Shown one piece after another: positions 13,031-28,876 of a stretch of DNA of 64,000 nucleotides; positions within the stretch are counted from its first letter, which is position 1; each line of letters starts with the position of its first letter. Origin of the DNA: Diploscapter coronatus (Eukaryota; Nematoda; Chromadorea; Rhabditida; Rhabditidae); contig OZ038423.1 of assembly GCA_964036155.1 (NCBI GenBank), forward strand, positions 44,407,249 through 44,471,248, given 5' to 3'. The position numbers and the translations under genes were made by a program. Under the pieces are notes generated by a model that saw only the letters and a list, made by a program, of their open reading frames with translations, had not been told where the DNA came from and ran no database searches.

Positions 13031-14628
13031 CCGATTATGTAATTACATTTTTAGGATTCTAGGAAATGTTCATTAATTAATAATGTATAATTTTAATTTT
13101 GGTGAAAAATGGATGATATCTAAATACATCCGTAATTGCATAATGCAGAAAAAGATGACTTACTGATAACGATCTTATCAGATTAAAATAGAATTTTTGC
13201 GCTATTTGGTGGTTATCTTTGAACTATATTCCTTGAAAATTAATTACGAGCTTAATCATGAAAACACAATATGCAGTTGGTTTTTAGTTATTTTACTGTA
13301 TACGCAAAAAAGACCTGTTCTTGTAATGACTATAATTTTTGATACATCATTTAAGGTTGAAAACATAATTTTAGATAGAGGCCATACTATCCTATAGATT
13401 AATAAATATTATCAGAAAAGTAAACTGGTAGTTTTACAAAACAGATAAATAAACTGCCTAAGAACTACAATCACTCACAGAATTTTTCTTACTACGCAAT
13501 TTGGCGTCAAATTAGTTCATCAACGTGGAGTGTGGAGAAATTTCATCGTAAATCGACTCACACGATTTTAATTCGAGTACTCGCTAATTGAATCTTATCA
13601 CATCGTGTTCAAAAGAAAGAATCGCCGCAATTCAAAAGGTCAAATCGATGAATAAACACGAGAATTTGCAAATTCAATTACTTTTTGGAACATGGAAAAA
13701 TGACCAGGGAGTAATAAATTCCCAGAATTATTGCGTTTTCAAAAAAAATTAAAGGTGCGTTGCAAGATAGATCAAGAACTAATGAATGTCGATTTAAACT
13801 GATAGACTGGAAATTGACACTAATGTACCATAATTTTGAATAAAATGGGCGTGACCGAAAAATCAAATAACCTGCAAAAGTATCGCACAGTTATCACGAT
13901 CAAGAGATGAGATATGTCAATCAATCAAGTCGACACGCCTCGTACGCGACGGACTTATCAATTGGAAGATTAATGATAGGGCCGTTAGCTGCCAAAATGC
14001 GAAAAGGCAGACACCGAAGACGCGCCCCATTGCTAATGCTGTGCGCCCTACGACTAATGCAATTAAACCGGGGATATGTTCAAATTTGGCATCCGTGAAA
14101 ATAGCGCGAGAAAATTAGAGGCAAAGAGAAAAAGAAATGAGATAATGATGGATCGAGGGGAAATAGCATCGGTCTAGAGATGAAATTAGAATTTACAAAA
14201 GAAAGAAATAAAAAGATAATGAACAGACTTTTAGATAGGATGATTTAGTCATGGAAAACCAATTAGGATGGAAAGTATTGGCGAAAAGAACTAATACAGG
14301 AATTAGATTTTTCCCGAGAAAGCGAAAGGCTTAAAAATAATTTTGGTACAAAAAACTGGAAACTGAAAATCTACCGTAAAATTAGACTTTTCAAGATCAA
14401 GAAAGATTTTAAAAGTGCAAATTTTCGTCATCCCCCATATAAATGGTTTCAAGGTTCAAATCAAGTGAAAGTCGCTGTATCATATCATCAAATATCAAAT
14501 CAAAGAAGTAGAGAGATGGAAGGAAATGAAAGACGGAAAACCGTCTGCTGTACGCGCGCGGCACAGACACTCGACTGTTTCATACTAGCTGTTAGACGAA
14601 TTGCATCATCAAAGGATGTCGCAAAGGA

Positions 14629-14643
14629 ACGCGCGCGCGCGGG
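14629..14643 (+). repeat. Alternating CG run
   Basis: ACGCGCGCGCGCGGG: five to six CG steps, striking in an AT-rich genome. Alternating purine-pyrimidine DNA of this type can adopt the Z form. A shorter ACGCGCGCGG run lies about 80 bp upstream. Confidence 0.7.
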
Positions 14644-16382
14644 CAAGCTAATTGTAATGCTAAATGTGGCAAAAGTGCAAGAGAAAAGATCTATTTGGAA
14701 CAGGGGATTTGGAAAAATGATAGGTTTCAAATCTTGATTAATCATATTTGAAATTTTCTTTAAATAATAAAGTTGTGTTCTTGGCTTGGTAAAACGCGTC
14801 TTCTCAACAAACCCTGGGCACGAACCTAATCCCCACTCATAACTTAATCAGCAGGTGTTTTCACTCTGAACAGTGGTTCTTTTTCGTTTTTATTTACATT
14901 AATTGTCGACCAGAAAGCAGGAGTGTTTCAACCACTTTATCGCTGAGCACGAAAAGTAAGCACAAATGATAAGATGGAAGAATGAACGAGATTGCAAAGA
15001 GGTGTATTCAAATTAGTGGGGGAACTTCTCGTAATGCGCCCTCTCCTCGCAGCAGTAGATATATTGAAGCTTTGGCTTGCATAATTGGACAGAAGAAATG
15101 GTTAGAAATCAATGAATGTATGCTACAGGTTTAAAATAGCGATTTATATTTCGTAGAATAGTAACACGTCGAGATAAGTAGGTACAAAATTGATGGAAAA
15201 ATAATGCATGTTTCAAATTTCAGTAGAGTAAAATAAAGATTTCAATGTGAGCTAAGCTTCAAAAGAATGATTTTTACAAATAACCGACTTACGGTGATCG
15301 AATAACACTGTTTAGGTAAAGTTTACAGTAGCCTATTTCTCGAATTTTAGGTTTGCGTGGGTTATGAAAAGCCATTTCGTTGAATGAATGTTCCAATTTT
15401 CAACTCGAGAGTTCATCAATAAATAATGCGCGTTTGCGATGAACTATTTATCATTTTTCGAGCCTAAAAATGTGTGCAAAATGGTGGCGATGGGGAATGA
15501 CGCAACAATAAAAATTGGAATGCAAAGAATAAATGAGAAGAATGAGAAAATAGACACAACAAATCAAAGGATAAAGAAATAAAGCTAATCACCATCACAG
15601 TAAAAAAATAAATTCATGTAAATCACGTGCAAAAATAATAGAACAGGGATGTTTTTTGCTTTTTCAATTTTTCACATAACTTTTTGTTACTCTGACGAAA
15701 ACGTATTTCATGTTTTGAGCTAAGTCCAAAGATTCAAAAGATAAACTTTAACTTTCAACAGAGAAAAACTGGAAATCCTGGGAAAATGTGGTGAATTCCA
15801 GGTTTAAAGCCAAGTTTCAGGAGAAATTTGTGAAATTAGAGCGTGCGAAAAGCGGCGTGTTTGAAACTACGCCTGGGTCGGCTGAGTTAAAAATAGGCAG
15901 ACACAAAATTTCGCGGCCGGCGACTTACCGATTTCAGTTTTACGGAGAATTAATTGTAAAGGGAGTTTTTTGTGCATGATATTTTGTACAAAATTAGGAG
16001 TGGTGAATTGGAGTTCGAGAACTAGTCAAAATAAACAATTCGCTATTGTGATGATTTTTAAAGATCATAGAATTTCGATGATCAGATCTTGATCCCCAAA
16101 ATGGACTACATTTTAGGAAGAGAAAGAAAATTTTCGATTAAAAGTGCAAAAATGTAGATTTTTCTAAATTGTGATTTTTATCGAAAAATGTCGAGCGTTT
16201 CTGGGCCGATTTTAAAAATAGGCAAGTTTTTGTTTGGCATCCTCGAAAAAATCGCTGCCCGATGCGCGTCTTTTCGTATTTTGCCGATTTGCCAATCGCA
16301 GAGCAGCAAAATCAAAGCGCCGAAAGACAGACCGCTCTCCTCGAGGAGACTAGAATTCGCGCAAATGCCAACGGAAAGATAC

Positions 16383-16635
16383 GGCCCTTTCCGGTTGAAA
16401 TTCCGAAATCGAAATATTGAGGGGTGGGATTTTCAAAAATTATAAATTTAGTTTTTTTTTTTTTTAAGATTTCGACAGATAATATAAAATTTTCAAAAAA
16501 TACAGCTCGTTCCGGTTGAAGTCGGAAAAATCGAATAATTATTGGGCGTGGGTGAGTTTTTTAAAACTTAGTTCTTTTCTCGAACTTCCATAGATAGACC
16601 AAAATTTAGTTTTAAAAAATTTCACATGATTTTTT
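16383..16635 (+). repeat. Diverged tandem duplication, unit about 120 bp
   Basis: Two copies start with TTCCGGTTGAA (about 16388 and 16510) and share, in order, a TCGAAT or TCGAAAT block, a GGGTGG or GGGTGAG block, AATTTAG or ACTTAG with a T-run, a TTCGACAG or TTCGAACTTCCATAG block, and a closing TTTTCAAAAAAT or TTTTAAAAAAT. The second copy contains GCGTGGGTG, an EGR-like box. Confidence 0.55.
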
Positions 16636-17222
16636 TTACAGAATTAAATTAAATTATATCTATCTCAGAGAGAAAGGGCGACTTATTAAACAAAGTTTTA
16701 TGCACTTTTTCTTCGAATAATTTGAAACCAATACAAAAAATCGAGATCAAAGAAAAAATGTGTTAAGTGGAGTGAAGAATTTGATCTCTATCAGCTTGTT
16801 TTCTTTCGCTTCGCTATTTCGTCTCGCGCCTATAGATAGTCGTCAAACAGTGTTCTTCATCGCGCATTTCTTGTACCCAGGAAAAGCTTGTCTTTCTTTC
16901 TTTCACTACCTTTTCTTCTTTCGCTCACTATTTTTCTCTGCCTTCTCTCAATTTGCACGATCTCTAAGTTTATTTCTAGCCTCTTTTTGGCGAGTCTGCT
17001 CGCTTCACAGAGCTGTGAAGAGCGGGGGCACTTGGCACCGGCAAAGATTGTCTAGAAAAAAACGGAATCAGGAAATCGAGAAAAGCGATCAAAAAAATAT
17101 TCCCCCATTAATGTTTCCTACCATTTTTTCTTGTGGTGGGGAGCCTTCTAATGTTTTTTTCCTAATAAAAATGGATCACAATTTTTTAGATCAATAAATT
17201 ACTATTTTTCTTTAAAACGCGT

Positions 17223-17228
17223 TTTATT
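17223..17228 (-). terminator. Poly(A) signal of DDX41
   Basis: AATAAA on the minus strand, 43 nt beyond the DDX41 stop codon. Confidence 0.6.
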
Positions 17229-17270
17229 GTATCTTCAATAAGTATTATGAAACTTTGAACAACGAATAAC

Positions 17271-21558
<4,288 letters not shown>

Positions 21559-21717
21559 CTTCGAAAATGCTGTAGTTTAAATAGCGAAAATAGAAAGGAA
21601 CGAAAGTGAGGAAAAGAACGAGTATTTTAAGGATATGTTCTTCATGAATTTCAAAATCGCTCTAATTTATGATTTATTCTTACGAAATTTCTTGATTTTC
21701 TTTTAGTTTTAGGAAAA
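21559..21717. promoter_or_regulatory. Divergent promoter of DDX41 and TBCA
   Basis: Only 159 bp separate the two start codons, so both genes must share proximal promoter sequence. Each ATG follows a splice-acceptor-like site: CTACAG on the minus strand at 21570-21575, TTTTAG on the plus strand ending at 21712. No clear TATA box is seen. Confidence 0.6.
21707..21713 (+). other. Candidate trans-splice acceptor of TBCA
   Basis: A T-rich run ending TTTTAG lies 5 nt before the ATG. There is no donor-like exon upstream, so spliced-leader addition is the simplest reading (inference). Confidence 0.4.
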
Positions 21718-22367
21718 ATGGCCGATCCAACTGTTCTGAAGCAGATCAAAATCAAGACCGGCGTCGTGAAGAGGCTCGTCAAGGTGGGATTTTGGAAAGA
21801 ATCAAATATGGAAATATAAAATTTTTAAATAATAACTTAAAAAAGAGCTAGAAATTCAGGAACACAATTCCTACGTGAAAGAGGTCGAAAAAGAGACTCA
21901 GAAGGTGAAACAACTGAAAGAAGCGGCCAGTAACGAGGAAGAGGAATACGTGGCCAAGAAAGCCGAACAGGTGTTGCAGGTATTTTTTTCGAGTTTTCTT
22001 TAAATAAACGACTACTACAGTTTTCTGATACCGTAGCTCGAAAAATATTTTTAAATTGTCATTCTCAAACTTCTATTTTATGATTTCGCTCCGAAATATA
22101 AAGCCACTAATTTTCTTGAGTGTCATTTGGTTAGACCGAAGTTTCTATAGCGTATTTGAAGTCAATTTTTCCAGGAAACCCGCGGAATGATCGGCGACGC
22201 AGCACGTCGCTGCAGAGCTGCCGTGGAAGAACTCAACAAATTGCTCAACGAGTCCAAATTGGAGGAGGGACAGGCAAAAAAGCTTTCTTTTTCATTTTTT
22301 AATTTTATTTTTTTAGGAACTGATCGATGCTCAAGAACAGATCAGACTCGCCGGGGAAATCGCCTAA
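21718..22367 (+). CDS. TBCA: Tubulin-specific chaperone A (TBCA)
   Basis: Small cytosolic cofactor that captures beta-tubulin released from the chaperonin and passes it on in the tubulin folding pathway. Four exons (21718-21783, 21860-21979, 22175-22273, 22317-22367) give 111 residues, the normal family length. Seen: the family N-terminus (DPTVLKQIKIKTGVVKRLVKE) and helical, charged blocks typical of the three-helix coiled-coil fold (VEKETQKVKQLKEAA; ARRCRAAVEELNKLL). The third intron (22274-22316, 43 nt) starts with GC rather than GT and is required to keep the frame. Converges on the FKBP15-like gene 220 bp away. Confidence 0.93.
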
Positions 22368-22538
22368 CTTTGAAAATCCTCAATTTTTTCTCGAGATTTT
22401 TCACTTTTTTGCCATTTTGCACTCACAATTTTGCCTTTTCCAGCACTTTCCTGTCATTTTCGTGTGAAATTTTCGAATACATGTTTGGGGAACGATCTCA
22501 AAAAATTCGAGTTCCAGTGATCTTCTTTGACAAGTTTG

Positions 22539-22544
22539 AATAAA
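22539..22544 (+). terminator. Poly(A) signal of TBCA
   Basis: AATAAA 172 nt beyond the TBCA stop. It directly abuts AATAAA on the minus strand. Confidence 0.55.
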
Positions 22545-22556
22545 TTTATTTTTATT
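22545..22556 (-). terminator. Poly(A) signals of FKBP15-like gene
   Basis: Two consecutive AATAAA hexamers on the minus strand, 32-43 nt beyond the stop, back to back with the TBCA signal, so the two transcripts probably overlap at their 3' ends. Confidence 0.55.
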
Positions 22557-22587
22557 GGAGATTTGAGCATTTACAAAGATGAATCAA

Positions 22588-24180
22588 TTATTCTTTCTGC
22601 ACAACTTTGTCTAGAGCCTCGAAAATCCGGTTTTGTCTTGAGCGAAGTTCAGCCATCTAAAATTCTTCAAGTGATCTTCCAGAAAAGTTGATCAAAAATA
22701 CCTCATTTCTAATCGGGGCAAGTAGCCTTTCCAAAGTAGCGTTAAGTCTGATCTCCAATCTATCCATTTCCACGCCAACCACTCGATGGAAAGCCTCGTA
22801 ATCCGGGTTCTGGATAGGGTTTTGGCCGATACTTGGTTTCCCGAGAATCACCGGTTTCTCCTTTGGTTCTTGAACTTGGATTGATGCGACCGTGTCCGGT
22901 TCACTAGTTGATGGAATTTGATCGGGACTTGTGGATCTTTCGATCGGTGATACGGTTCTTCGAATTCCAGGCATCGGCAGGATAGCAGTACCGATTTTTG
23001 CCATTCGTTCAACCAGACTTTGTCCAGGGGCTTCCTCGACCATGGAAGTTTCGGCAGAAGAAATTTCCGGCTGAGTCTCGAGATTTCGAATGGAATTTTC
23101 TTCGATGTGAGGTTCGTCGACTTTAGACTCGGAATTAGTGGGCTCAATATTGGCAGTTTCAGAATGATGGGTTCTAGAAGGGTAGAAAATCTGGGAACTT
23201 GTAAAATTAGGTCTAACCTAGATTTGACCTTCTTCACCTCGATGAAGCAAACTAGGTTAGGTTCGACGTGGCACAATTTCTTGTCGTTCTTTCTCATTCC
23301 CAGAATGAGGGATCGAAATTTGGACTTTTTCGAAAGATTCACTTTTATCGACTCCGGGGCTTGGTCGAACTAAAATCAAGTCTCCAAAATGGGCAAAAAC
23401 TTGTGAAAACCTGCAATTTGCCGTTTTCCATGGTGTATGTCTGAATGTCACAAAGGGCAACATCGTCTTTTGTAACGACATGATTTTCCTGGCCGCCAAG
23501 ATTGACGTCCATTTCGAAAGGCATATTTTGACACAAATTGATCTGAGAAATTCCTTGATTTGATTTTCAAAATCATTTAAAAATTTACCAAAGCCACAAA
23601 GTGCCAAAATAAGTCCGAACTAACAGGCCGAATATGAACTTCCATGAAATTAGGGACGATCACCGAAATCACCAACCATCTGAAGCCGTCCGAACGAGTC
23701 TCGGTATAATTTGCGAGCGGTCTCTCGCTCAACGATAAAGTGTACAAGGGCTTCTTGTTCGCATCGTAGATTAACAAAATCGACTGAAAATTTCAATCAA
23801 GCACTAAACGTTTTGTAATTTTGAGAAATTACCGTTTCCTTAGTCGGATTCGCGATAATTGCGATTCCGACTTTTCCGCTAAAATCGAGTTCCGGCCCAT
23901 CTTTCGGGTCGACCAGAATTTCTCCAGACGACGCGAAAATCGTCTGTTGGATCGGTTTTTCGACATTTTCGGAATTTTTCGAGGATTTTGAGCCGGACTC
24001 AGACTCGAAAATACCGGCAAGTCTAGCACTAAATTTTATATTCTCTGAAAAAGTTTGAAAAAATGAAAAACACCCTAAGTTGGATTTAGCAGCTCTCTGA
24101 AATCCATCTCCTTCATCGTCGCTAGATGTAATAAACCCAGTATCCTCTGCAAATTGGCCAATATCCAAAACATTGAACAT
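22588..24180 (-). CDS. FKBP15-like protein with degenerate FKBP domain
   Basis: Six exons (24180-23833, 23783-23589, 23542-23411, 23369-23218, 23173-22702, 22656-22588) join in phase to 455 residues. Matches to FKBP15/WAFL, an endosome- and actin-associated protein, by order of blocks: acidic N-terminus; RLAGIF; a beta-rich WH1-like region with VPNFMEVHIRPVSSDLFWHF; a short FKBP-like piece (KKSKFRSLILGMRKNDKKL, then LVCFIEVKKVKSR); and SLVERMAKIGTAILPMPG, which resembles the RMAKMG motif of FKBP15. The FKBP piece is only about 50 residues and lacks most of the normal fold, so prolyl-isomerase activity is unlikely. The long coiled coil of vertebrate FKBP15 is reduced to about 65 C-terminal residues. 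Within exon 1 a 29-nt GTGTTT...TTTCAG segment looks like an intron, but removing it breaks the frame. Shares a divergent promoter with eIF2 gamma. Confidence 0.72.
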
Positions 24181-24607
24181 AATTAGCTCATGCCGATAAT
24201 TAGACCAATTAGCCAGAAAATAACCGATAATTGCCCAGTTAAAATTTGAAAATACCGATTTTCGACCAACGAGATTTTACGAGTGGTTATTTTCGCACGA
24301 CGTTTACAGATATTAAAACACCCTTTCCTAATGGCTCTTCGGCCAAAATGTCTCGTTTTTCTTAATTTTATATCGATTTTTTCCTGTACACTTTATAGCC
24401 GAAATTTCGACAATTTTACATGAAAATATCCATCGAAAAATGGCTTTATTTTCGTGTGAAAATCGCTATTTTTTAATCAAAAATTTGCGTGGGTTTCGTA
24501 ATTTTAAATTTTCAAAGGACAGTTTTCAGTTCGTTTTTCGGACTAGATTTTGGAAGAGCGAGTGCGGCGACCAGTCGGACCTGAGAATCAAATCGGAACA
24601 TCCGGAA
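24181..24607. promoter_or_regulatory. Divergent promoter of FKBP15-like gene and eIF2 gamma
   Basis: 427 bp between start codons. Contains a pyrimidine-rich acceptor-like GACAGTTTTCAG at about 24520-24531, so a spliced leader or 5' UTR exon may precede the eIF2 gamma ATG. Confidence 0.5.
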
Positions 24608-27600
24608 ATGGCGATCACCCAGGATAAACTCGCCAAGCAGGATCTCAACAAGATCGGCATCAAGAGCCTCACTCCGCTCACGGAGGAGGTCGGAACATTT
24701 TCTATAACTTTTATTTATAGAGTAAAATGTTTTATTCGACCAACGTTCATGATATTATTTTGGAAAAAAACTGCTCTGAAAATATCGAAAACAAACTTAT
24801 TTTGCAAAATCGTTTTGAAAGAAGAAAAATCAAAATAATTTGATTTTTATTTACTGTTTTCCCACTCTCTTACGACAGCCGAATGGTAATATAATTACAG
24901 CTTGAATTATCGCAAATTCTAAAACATCTTCAAAGCTTTTTCGATAGAAATATAAGATTGCATCAGATCATCACGGTGTTTCATAACCTATATTTCATTT
25001 CCAGGTGATTTCCCGTCAAGCTACCATCAACATTGGTACGATCGGACATGTCGCTCACGGAAAGTCGACTCTGGTCAAGGCTATTTCCGGTAAATAGTCA
25101 CTTTCGTAAAAATAATAATTGAAAAGGAAAAAGGCTACATTATTGCTCATTTTTAAATTATCACAAGCTGAACTTGGCAAGATATGAATTTTCAGGAGTA
25201 CACACTGTAAAGTTCAAAAATGAGCTGGAGCGTAACATCACCATCAAACTGGGCTATGCAAACGCGAAAATCTACCGATGCTCTAACTTAGAGTGTCCGA
25301 GGCCCGGTTGTTATCGGTTGGTGGTTTTACTTCGCGAAAAAGAGAACGAAATTGAAAAATAGTTAGAATTTTAAAGTTAAGATTCTTTGAAACTTATTTA
25401 TAACTTTCTGAATTGCTATTTGATTTTACAAAGAACAGCACCGAGGCATTATCGTTTCAGTTTCTAGGTTTCTGATGAGAGGTTTTGAAGCCTAGTTTGC
25501 ATAAATATATATCGAGAAATCCTTGTGAAACTTATGCGGAATATACAACTTCAAAATAGGGAAATATAAATACCATAGTTTTCTAAATTCTTATTTTCAG
25601 TTCCGCCGGCTCTTCTCATCCGGACAAGTTTCCCTGCGAGAGACCGGGTTAGTTCTTTTTAATTAACAAACTTGGAGAGTGGAAAAAGATCAAGACTTGG
25701 TGAAATTTACAACATTCCAGTGTGTTTGTAAATTTTACCAAGTTTGTGATAATATTGAAAGAACTTAGAAAATATTTCAGGCGAATTTTAGATACCAACT
25801 TTCTAGATTGATTATTTGTAAGGTTCACAAGACCTAAAATGATCTGGAAAATAAAAATCTAAACCTGGTGGTGATTTGTTCAATTTGCCAGGTTGTGGCG
25901 GCGAGTTGACGTGTGTGCGCCATGTCTCCTTTGTTGACTGTCCTGGTCACGACATCCTCATGGCCACTATGCTCAACGGTGCCGCCGTCATGGATGCTGC
26001 TTTTCTGCTCGTTGCGGGTACGCTAGTTTTTGGGTGTACCTATAGCTTTATCGATTTTCTACAGTACATAGGCTGATAAAATTGACTTGTGTTTAAAAAA
26101 AAATGTTTTTCATGAGAAATATAACCAAATTCGTATTGCACACATTTTGTTTTGACCGAGTAGGCAATTTTCTAAAACCTATGAATTTTCAGGAAATGAA
26201 CAATGCCCCCAACCGCAAACCTCCGAGCACTTGGCTGCCGTGGAGATCATGCAGCTGGAGCATCTGATTATCCTTCAGAACAAGGTAATCAAATTGATAA
26301 GTTTCAAAGTTTGTTCAATGATAAAATTTCACTCTGAAGAATAGTTTGACTATCCAAGGAGTAAAATTATCAATTTTCAAGAAATCAACAAGTTAAAATT
26401 GCTATATTTCCAGATCGACATCATCCGCGAGTCTGCGGCTCGTGACAACTACGATCAGATCAAGGCGTTCATCGAGGGAACTCGTGCAGAGAAGGCGCCC
26501 GTCATCCCCATCTCCGCGCAGCTCAAGTACAACATCGACGTGAGTCAATTTTATAAGTTTAAAAATTTTCAAGACCAATTTTTATTTTATATGTTATGAC
26601 TTACAAATCTTTGAGAGCTTTCAACGATTACATTTCTGTCTTTCACTAAGAAAATCGGCAAAAAGTAACTACTAATCCTATACCTGTGCATCTTAGTTGG
26701 TCTGCGAGTATCTGTGCAAGAAGATTCCGGTACCGGTGAGAGATTTCGAGTCCCCGGCCAGACTCATCGTCATCAGGTAAAATCAGTTTTACTTCCAAAT
26801 TGAAAACTTAATTTGACTTCAGATCGTTCGACGTCAACAAACCTGGATCCGAGGTCGAGAATCTGAGAGGCGGAGTGGCGGGAGGCTCCATCATTAGGGG
26901 TAAGAAAATAAGACTTTGATGATTTATTTCGGCAAGTTTTAAAGATTTCATAACAATGAATTCTTGAAATATTTGGTACTGTATACGAATAACGCACACA
27001 TTTTTATTCATAACTCTTCGACCTCCAATAAGTTCCAATATTTCCATCTAATTTTCTAGACAGATAGCTACGCTAGTCGAACCTTTAGCGTGCATAAATT
27101 TCACAAACAAATAATACGTTTCAAAAACATCACTTATGAATACCAGTTTTGAACATTAGCTAATGTGTTAACTGCGATAAAAGTTCGTTTAAATAAATTT
27201 TTTTTTAAATCTAAGAATTATTTACCTAAAGAATATATTACTTCTCTAAAAATTCTATATTCAGGAATTTTGCAAGTTGGCCAGCAAATCGAGTTGCGCC
27301 CGGGCATCGTCACCAAAGGAGAGGACGGGAAGATGGTCTGCAAGCCCATCTTCTCCAAAATCGTCTCCCTCTTCGCCGAGCAAAACCATCTCGAATACGC
27401 CGTTCCGGGAGGTGGGGATTTTTTTCAAAATTAAGAAATAACATGAGAAAGGGAGAGGGAGAAGAGATAGTGTCGACACGAGTGTCAAATTTACGCGAAC
27501 CGCCTCAGAATTTCTTGACATCAAATGGCTTTTAATGTCCGATTTCTTGACCGTTTGCTTGTCACTTTGCAAAATGCACTGTGTACTTATTTTCTGTTTT

Positions 27601-28876
27601 CTCATTTATGTCCGCTATTTTTGACATTGAAACGGTATCTAAGAATACGAACGCATATCGATTCATCACTGATGTAATTTTGAAGATGATTTATTTTGAA
27701 ACATAACTAAATTATCTTTGTTGATTTCCAGGCCTGATCGGAGTCGGAACCCAGATCGATCCGACGCTGTGCCGTGCCGACCGCTTGGTGGGACAGATTC
27801 TTGGTGCGGTCGGAACTCTGCCCGATATTTACAGGCAAGTTTTAACCCTTAGAAAAAAATAAACCTCCAAGTTCAGGGAGATCGAAATCAAGTACCACCT
27901 GCTGCGACGACTGCTCGGTGTCAAATCCGACAATAAGAAGGCGACTAAGGTGAGTTGAAGAGATCTAAACAAGTACAAAGCAACAATGAAGTTTGGAGAA
28001 AGAAGACTTTATATAATTTTGAAACGTATTATTTTCAAGTTAACTAGAATGGAAAGTTTACAATACTTGTCGATTTTTGATAGTGTATTTTGCTTTTTGG
28101 AACATAATTTTTAAATCACAAAATTATATCGAAAGACGAATGAACTACGAATCGAATTTGGTCATGATTCAGCATTGACTTTGTGAAACTTATCAACTCT
28201 TTATATTATTCAGAAAATGATAACCACGAACATTACAAAATCATCTTAAAATCTATCAATTTTCACATTGCCTAGAAATAACCAATACATAAAGATTCAA
28301 ACAAATTTTCTGAAACCTACTTTTTATTCTTTTCAGGTGGCGAAGCTCTCTAAAGATGAGATGTTGATGGTGAACATCGGCTCGCTGTCGACTGGCGGCA
28401 GAGTCACGGGAGTCAAACAAGATGCGGCAAGGATACAGCTCACTGACCCCATTTGCACCGAGGTTTAGGGATTTTTTTTATCTTTCAATATTTCTTTTGT
28501 GGTCAGGCAAGAAGTAGCAGGTCAAATTTTTGCATGAAATCGGCAGTTTGAAAGTTTTGAAACATTTTTTGAGGTTGAGTTCTGCTTTAAGTGTCAAAAT
28601 TTCTAGATATTGAATGATTTTGAAAATATTCGAAACAGTTTTGGATAAAAAGATTTACCGAAACAATTATTTGGACGATTTTTTTCTTAAATTTGAAAAA
28701 TTTTTGAAACATTTTTATTGAAAGTTTTCAAAATAGGATTTTAAATGACTTCTTCTTTGCAGATCGGCGAAAAGATAGCCCTGTCGCGTCGTATCGAGAA
28801 GCATTGGCGTCTGATCGGATTCGGCACGATTTCCAAGGGAACGGCAGTCGAGGTGCAGGGTCCCGAAAAGAACTAG
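24608..28876 (+). CDS. EIF2S3: Translation initiation factor eIF2 subunit gamma
   Basis: GTP-binding core subunit of eIF2, which delivers initiator Met-tRNA to the 40S ribosome; cytosolic. Fourteen exons (24608-24688, 25005-25089, 25196-25316, 25601-25647, 25892-26017, 26193-26284, 26414-26539, 26697-26776, 26823-26899, 27265-27411, 27732-27834, 27877-27949, 28337-28462, 28763-28876) give 465 residues with perfect phase; the family is about 470. Seen: G1 GHVAHGKST (about residues 41-49), the Cys knuckle with CPRPGC, G3 DCPGH, G4 NKID, the SFDVNKPG and GGVAGGSI blocks of domain II, and [21 protein letters not shown] near the C-terminus. The intron at 27835-27876 begins with GC (AG|GCAAGT). ATG 24608 was chosen because MAITQDKL leads straight into the conserved QDLNKI...LTPLTEE block; an in-frame upstream ATG (24440) adds unrelated sequence. 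Confidence 0.96.
25695..25743. repeat. 18-bp inverted repeat in eIF2 gamma intron 4
   Basis: ACTTGGTGAAATTTACAA (25695-25712) and TTGTAAATTTTACCAAGT (25726-25743) match with one mismatch around a 13-nt loop. A compact hairpin in the nascent transcript. Confidence 0.75.

Larger units (their letters stand above)
2309..17270. other. 15-kb non-coding stretch between convergent trehalase and DDX41 genes
   Basis: No open frame here resembles a known protein, and I could not build multi-exon models with sensible phase. It holds GATA-site clusters, several inverted repeats, two diverged tandem duplications, simple CT, CA and CG runs, and GC boxes such as GGGGCGTGGC near 6110 and GGGGGCGGAGC near 8557. 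The longest open frame (145 codons at 16760-17197) is pyrimidine-rich and unconvincing. Non-coding RNA genes or rapidly evolving small genes could be hidden here. Confidence 0.6.

Noticed and set aside
16760..17197. Open frame of 145 codons before the DDX41 3' end
   Set aside because: Driven by a pyrimidine-rich stretch (Phe/Ser/Leu runs); no splice context or homology.
24046..24074. Mini-intron inside FKBP15-like exon 1
   Set aside because: Only 29 nt, shorter than known nematode introns, and its removal shifts the frame away from the downstream RLAGIF block.
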